A stretch of DNA of 64,000 nt from Acinetobacter tibetensis (GTDB lineage Bacteria > Pseudomonadota > Gammaproteobacteria > Pseudomonadales > Moraxellaceae): the NCBI RefSeq assembly GCF_023824315.1, contig NZ_CP098732.1, positions 2,418,001-2,482,000 on the forward strand, given 5' to 3'. The notes beneath the pieces were generated by a model. It was given only the letters and a program-made list of their open reading frames with translations. It ran no database searches and was not told where the DNA came from. Position numbers and translations under genes: made by a program. Positions 59,273 to 64,000 of the stretch are shown here, in pieces (position 1 is the first letter of the stretch; every line of letters begins with the position of its first letter).

Positions 59273-59990
59273 CTAAATCTGATCAGGTTTGAGTTTGACG
59301 TAACTTGCCACGACGTCACTCAAGCCTTGTTTTAAACTTTGGGTTCTCTCCCCTACCAGCACTTCATAAGCATTTTGTTGAATCCCTGCAAAAATCTGTT
59401 CCGCAACAAACTCAGGGCTAAATTGAGCAATAGGTAAACCTCGTGTTAAATCGGTATCAATAAATCCGACATGAACGCCCATCACCTGAATATAAAACTG
59501 GGATAACCATTGGTGACTGGAGTTGGTATAAGACCACGCAGCCGCTTTAGAAATTGCATAACCTGTTAATGAAGTACTGGGTTCCCAAGAGACATCCAAC
59601 AAAATATTCACCACATAACCCTGTTGGTTTTGCTGCAAAATGGGTGAAAATATTTGTGTGCCCCGCATCATGCCAAACAAATTGGTTTCTAAAATTTTAT
59701 GTGTTGTTTCAATAATATTGGCATCTACTGGCTGCGTATTTAACAGTGCAATGCCTGCATTATTGACCAATATATTTGTATCAGCACACGTTTACACTGC
59801 ACGCTAGATAGACTGTTTATCATTCACATCAAGTTGAACAGGAATTCAACTTTCTTCTTGAAACCCAACGATCTGGCGCATTGCGACATATATTTTTTTG
59901 TGCCTTGTTTACGTGCTTCACGTGCAATTGCCAAACCTAGCCCGCGATTAGCACCTGTAACAAAACAACAAATCTGTAACTTTATTGCAT
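59273..59990 (-). pseudogene. Decayed short-chain dehydrogenase (SDR) gene
   Basis: The minus strand reads a good SDR start (CFVTGANRGLGLAIAREARKQ) up to a run of seven A residues near 59893-59899. There one missing base shifts the frame. The continuing frame (YVAMRQIVGFQEES, then IPVQLDVNDKQSI) is cut by in-frame TGA, TAG and TAA codons before it resumes as TNILVNNAGIALL and runs intact to the C-terminus (SPEFVAEQIFAGIQQ). One frameshift plus three stops make it non-functional. The N-terminus is approximate. Confidence 0.87.
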
Positions 59991-60092
59991 GACCCATCCC
60001 CAAAATGATTGGTGATCCAATACAGCATCTATTCATAACAGTAGCGCAATTTTCATTCACCCATGATACACTTATGAAATCTAGTATCAATT

Positions 60093-60110
60093 AGTTACCA
60101 CATGGTAACT
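60093..60110. promoter_or_regulatory. Probable operator of the HxlR regulator
   Basis: AGTTACC (60093-60099) and GGTAACT (60104-60110) form a perfect palindrome around ACAT. It lies between the HxlR gene and the divergent SDR pseudogene, where such regulators usually bind. Confidence 0.55.
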
Positions 60111-60165
60111 GGTATAGGAAATTGATATTTAAGCAGCAAAATGCAATCAATGAGGTCTGAAATTT

Positions 60166-60552
60166 ATGAATAAACCACTGAAATTTAATATTTTTCATCC
60201 TGATTGTCCTGCGCGACTTTTTTTTGAAAAATTTGCAGATAAATGGATCTTATTAATTGTATATACGCTGGATCAGGAATCTCAGCATTTCAATGAATTG
60301 AAAAAGAATATCCTAGGAATTTCACCTAAAGTACTCTCGCAGAAATTGAAAATATTAGAACGTGATGGATTTTTAACGCGTACTATTCATGAAGACAATG
60401 TCATTCGCGTTGAATATGCACTGACTGAAATAGGCAAAGATTTTGCGCAAAATGCCTATCAAATGAAAGATTGGGTCGAAGCCAATATGGGGAAAGTCTT
60501 AAAATCAAGACAGGGTTTTGATCAGCGCCAAGAACAAGCAGAGTCGGTTTAA
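60166..60552 (+). CDS. HxlR-family transcriptional regulator
   Basis: The 128-residue winged-helix protein has the HxlR signature (CPARLFFEKFADKWILLIVYTL, then FNELKKNILGISPKVLSQKLKILERDGFL). Members with the N-terminal Cys can sense electrophiles or oxidants, and usually control a divergent oxidoreductase gene. Here that divergent gene is a pseudogene, so the regulator has probably lost its main target or controls itself or the flavodoxin-like gene further on. Confidence 0.9.
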   Translation: MNKPLKFNIFHPDCPARLFFEKFADKWILLIVYTLDQESQHFNELKKNILGISPKVLSQKLKILERDGFLTRTIHEDNVIRVEYALTEIGKDFAQNAYQMKDWVEANMGKVLKSRQGFDQRQEQAESV

Positions 60553-60575
60553 ATCAACTCTGCCATTTTATTACT

Positions 60576-61061
60576 TTATTCTTCTACTAATTGCTTAAAG
60601 CCTTGCTGACGCCATGCTTCATAGACGATCACCGCAGTGGCATTAGATAAATTTAAACTGCGAGAATTGGCTGCCATCGGTAAACGAATCCAATGTTGCT
60701 GTGGAAACATTAAACGCACATGTTCAGGTAAACCACGTGTTTCTGGTCCCATTAATAATGCAACTGGTCGATTTAAATCAGAAGTATGTGGCGTTTCAGT
60801 CCCTTTAGTGGTTAAAGGATAGACGGCATCTTTATCCACACCTTGTGTTGCCAAAAATTCAAGACATTGTTCAATATTGTCCCAAATTTGCATGCGTGCC
60901 CACTCATGATAATCTAAGCCAGCACGTTTGAGTTTTTTATCATCCAACTCAAAGCCTAAAGGTTTGACCAAATGTAGCTGCGCTCCAGTATTGGCACATA
61001 AACGAATGATATTTCCTGTATTGGCAGGAATTTCAGGCTCGTATAAAACAACATGGATCAC
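60576..61061 (-). CDS. trmL: tRNA (cytidine/uridine-34-2'-O)-methyltransferase
   Basis: The 161-residue SPOUT methyltransferase methylates the wobble base of tRNA-Leu. The knot motifs are [31 protein letters not shown] and [21 protein letters not shown] start at the GTG at 61061 (reading [16 protein letters not shown]); a TTG at 61073 would add four residues. It is convergent with the HxlR gene. Confidence 0.94.
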   Translation of the reverse strand: MIHVVLYEPEIPANTGNIIRLCANTGAQLHLVKPLGFELDDKKLKRAGLDYHEWARMQIWDNIEQCLEFLATQGVDKDAVYPLTTKGTETPHTSDLNRPVALLMGPETRGLPEHVRLMFPQQHWIRLPMAANSRSLNLSNATAVIVYEAWRQQGFKQLVEE

Positions 61062-61164
61062 AACATTTCTCAACTTAATAATTTTGCTCTATCTTAGATG
61101 AACCGTTCAATATCAGAACAATTCAGTCTTAGATAAATAGCAGATGGAATGAAACAATGGCATG

Positions 61165-62538
61165 TTACTGCCATTTTAATTGTTCACGTAAACTCACCAC
61201 TTCACCAATGATGGTTAAAGTCGGTGCTTGAATATGATGTTCGCTCACTTTACTCGCAATATCTGCCAGAGTACCCACAACCACTTTTTGCTCGGGTGTT
61301 GTGCCTTTAGAAATCAATGCAACAGGCATATTGGGACGTTGTCCATGTGCAATCAGTTGCTGACAGGTATTTTCCAAGCCAACCAAACCCATATACAACA
61401 CCAAAGTTTGATTCTCATAGACCAACTCATCCCAAGGTAACTCAGGCGAACCTTCTTTGAGATGCCCTGTTAAAAAACGGACACTTTGGGCATAGTCACG
61501 ATGCGTCAGCGGAATACCTGCATACGCTGAACAGCCTGATGCCGCCGTAATCCCTGGCACCACTTGGAAGGTAATGCCTGCATCAAACAACTCTTGAATT
61601 TCTTCACCACCGCGACCAAAAATAAAAGGATCACCACCTTTTAGCCGACAAACACGCTTGCCTTGACTGGCGTACTTCACCAATAATGCGTTAATACCTT
61701 CTTGGGGTACTGAATGATTAGAGCGCGCTTTGCCTACATAAATTTTTTCTGCATCACGACGACATAAATCCATAATCGGCTGCGAGACCAGACGATCATA
61801 AATCACTACATCCGCTTGCTGCATTAAGCGTAATGCTTTTAAAGTCAATAATTCAGGATCGCCAGGTCCAGCCCCCACCAAATAGACTTCCCCTTTCGGA
61901 GTTTTCCATTCTTGTAATGCCTGCTCAATTAGTTGATCGGCTTCAGCCTCATTGCCATTAAACACCTGCTCTTTGAGTGGACTTGCATACAAATCTTCCC
62001 AAAAAATGCGACGCTCGTCAGGATTGGTAATTTTTTGCTTTACTGTCGCACGCCATTTACCTGAAAACTGCGCCAGTTTACCCATCCCATGCGGAATTAA
62101 GGTTTCCAACTGCGTCCGAATTTGACGAGATAAAACGGGAGATGTGCCATTGCTCGCCACAGAAATAATCAGTGGTGAACGATCAATAATGGCAGGGACC
62201 ATAAAGCGACAATGGGGTGGATCATCTACACTATTAACAAGAACCTTTTCTGCTTCACAGGCTTCAAACACCTGCTGATTAACAGCGCGATCATTAGTCG
62301 CTGCAATCACGAGGCGATAATCGCGTAAATTGACCTGTGTTTTAAAAGCAGCAGCAACATACTGACCTTGGGTTTGTTGTACCAAAGTCAGTAAATCTGG
62401 TTCAATTTCAGGCGCAATCACATGCAGAATTGCATCTGCTTTGGCCAATAAAACCGCTTTGCGGTAAGCGATACGCCCACCGCCGACAATCAGACAAGGT
62501 TGCTGTTGCAGCTTTAAAGAGATTGGAAATATTTCCAC
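61165..62538 (-). CDS. cysG: Siroheme synthase (multifunctional CysG)
   Basis: The 457-residue protein has an N-terminal precorrin-2 dehydrogenase/ferrochelatase domain (LIVGGGRIAYRKAVLL; AATNDRAVNQQV) and a C-terminal uroporphyrinogen-III methyltransferase domain (YLVGAGPGDPELLTLKALRLM; VPGITAASGCSAYAGIPLTHRD). It makes siroheme, the cofactor of sulfite and nitrite reductases. It lies 76 bases downstream of serS on the same strand, a known serS-cysG order. Confidence 0.97.
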   Translation of the reverse strand: MEIFPISLKLQQQPCLIVGGGRIAYRKAVLLAKADAILHVIAPEIEPDLLTLVQQTQGQYVAAAFKTQVNLRDYRLVIAATNDRAVNQQVFEACEAEKVLVNSVDDPPHCRFMVPAIIDRSPLIISVASNGTSPVLSRQIRTQLETLIPHGMGKLAQFSGKWRATVKQKITNPDERRIFWEDLYASPLKEQVFNGNEAEADQLIEQALQEWKTPKGEVYLVGAGPGDPELLTLKALRLMQQADVVIYDRLVSQPIMDLCRRDAEKIYVGKARSNHSVPQEGINALLVKYASQGKRVCRLKGGDPFIFGRGGEEIQELFDAGITFQVVPGITAASGCSAYAGIPLTHRDYAQSVRFLTGHLKEGSPELPWDELVYENQTLVLYMGLVGLENTCQQLIAHGQRPNMPVALISKGTTPEQKVVVGTLADIASKVSEHHIQAPTLTIIGEVVSLREQLKWQ

Positions 62539-62614
62539 GGAATACCTCTAATATTTACATCTGATCGTCTTAAAGCAATTTTCGTGCACAAACGCACACC
62601 TATCGAAAAATTAA

Positions 62615-63895
<1,281 letters not shown>

Positions 63896-63933
63896 TTACT
63901 AAAGAAAAAAACTGGCTATAGTGTAAGCTGTTC

Positions 63934-64000
63934 ATGCCAAAAAATACAGTCAGCAACGTTCCAGCACCACCACATTCAGGCAATAATCCATCAATTAGGC
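63934..64000 (+). CDS. Possible start of a plus-strand gene (partial)
   Basis: An ATG at 63934 opens a frame (MPKNTVSNVPAPPHSGNN) that is still open at the window edge after 22 codons. It is divergent from serS with 47 bases between. There is no clear ribosome site and no recognisable family, so it may be chance. Confidence 0.3.
   Translation, partial: MPKNTVSNVPAPPHSGNNPSIR

Noticed and set aside
59824..60090. An 88-codon minus-strand frame as an independent small gene
   Set aside because: Its SDR cofactor motif followed by a frameshift shows it is the 5' part of the pseudogene.

Overview
The window is an AT-rich chromosomal segment of a gammaproteobacterium, most likely an Acinetobacter species. 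This rests on gene order and protein character: sdhCDAB, sucAB-lpd and sucCD lie divergent from gltA, four identical tRNA-Gln genes sit between ispE and prs, and there is a small membrane protein resembling an Acinetobacter-type family. I do not commit to a species. Almost everything is core chromosome. I see no insertion sequence, prophage, CRISPR array, plasmid gene or rRNA operon.

Layout. 1-5.2 kb: end of an unknown gene, a candidate small RNA, the YqiJ/YqiK (OB-fold/flotillin) membrane pair, a VOC-domain protein, a small exported protein and a TorF-type porin. 5.2-8.3 kb: periplasmic copper amine oxidase TynA and a LuxR-type regulator. 8.5-22.7 kb: the TCA block, with sucCD, sucAB-lpd and sdhCDAB on the minus strand and gltA divergent, separated by two long palindrome-rich non-coding stretches. 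22.8-26.9 kb: a Baeyer-Villiger-type monooxygenase, an SDR, a PF10118-like protein whose residues look like a diiron site, and a lone HExxH protein. 27-32.9 kb: nadE, two tRNA-Met genes, rnpB, a ferredoxin gene, coaD, smpB, a flavodoxin-like gene and pgeF. 33-45.8 kb: housekeeping genes rluD, bamD, dnaG, hemA, a TPR protein, lolB, ispE, four tRNA-Gln, prs, rplY, pth, panD and ribB under an FMN riboswitch. 45.8-54.4 kb: a LysE-type exporter, a DUF1289 protein, trhO, an orphan lipoprotein, DedA, small proteins, rpoD and ybeD. 54.5-64 kb: lipB, an SCP2-like/Fe-alcohol dehydrogenase pair, a PuuP-like permease, a second flavodoxin-like gene, a decayed SDR beside an intact HxlR regulator, trmL, cysG and serS.

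How the genes work together. GltA, 2-oxoglutarate dehydrogenase (SucA, SucB, Lpd), succinyl-CoA synthetase and succinate dehydrogenase cover citrate synthesis and the steps from 2-oxoglutarate to fumarate; terminators after sdhB, lpd and sucD split the minus-strand genes into three units. TynA would supply aldehydes and ammonia from amines in the periplasm. The monooxygenase-SDR-diiron-like cluster looks like a small uncharacterised oxidative pathway. It is the best candidate here for something undescribed, together with three unannotated regulatory DNA/RNA structures: the candidate RNA at 243-340, the 39-nt palindrome upstream of sucA, and the palindromes between sdhC and gltA.

Start codons were moved inward wherever the longest reading frame began at TTG, or at an ATG crowded against the ribosome-binding site. 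All functional calls come from reading the sequence; no database search was run.
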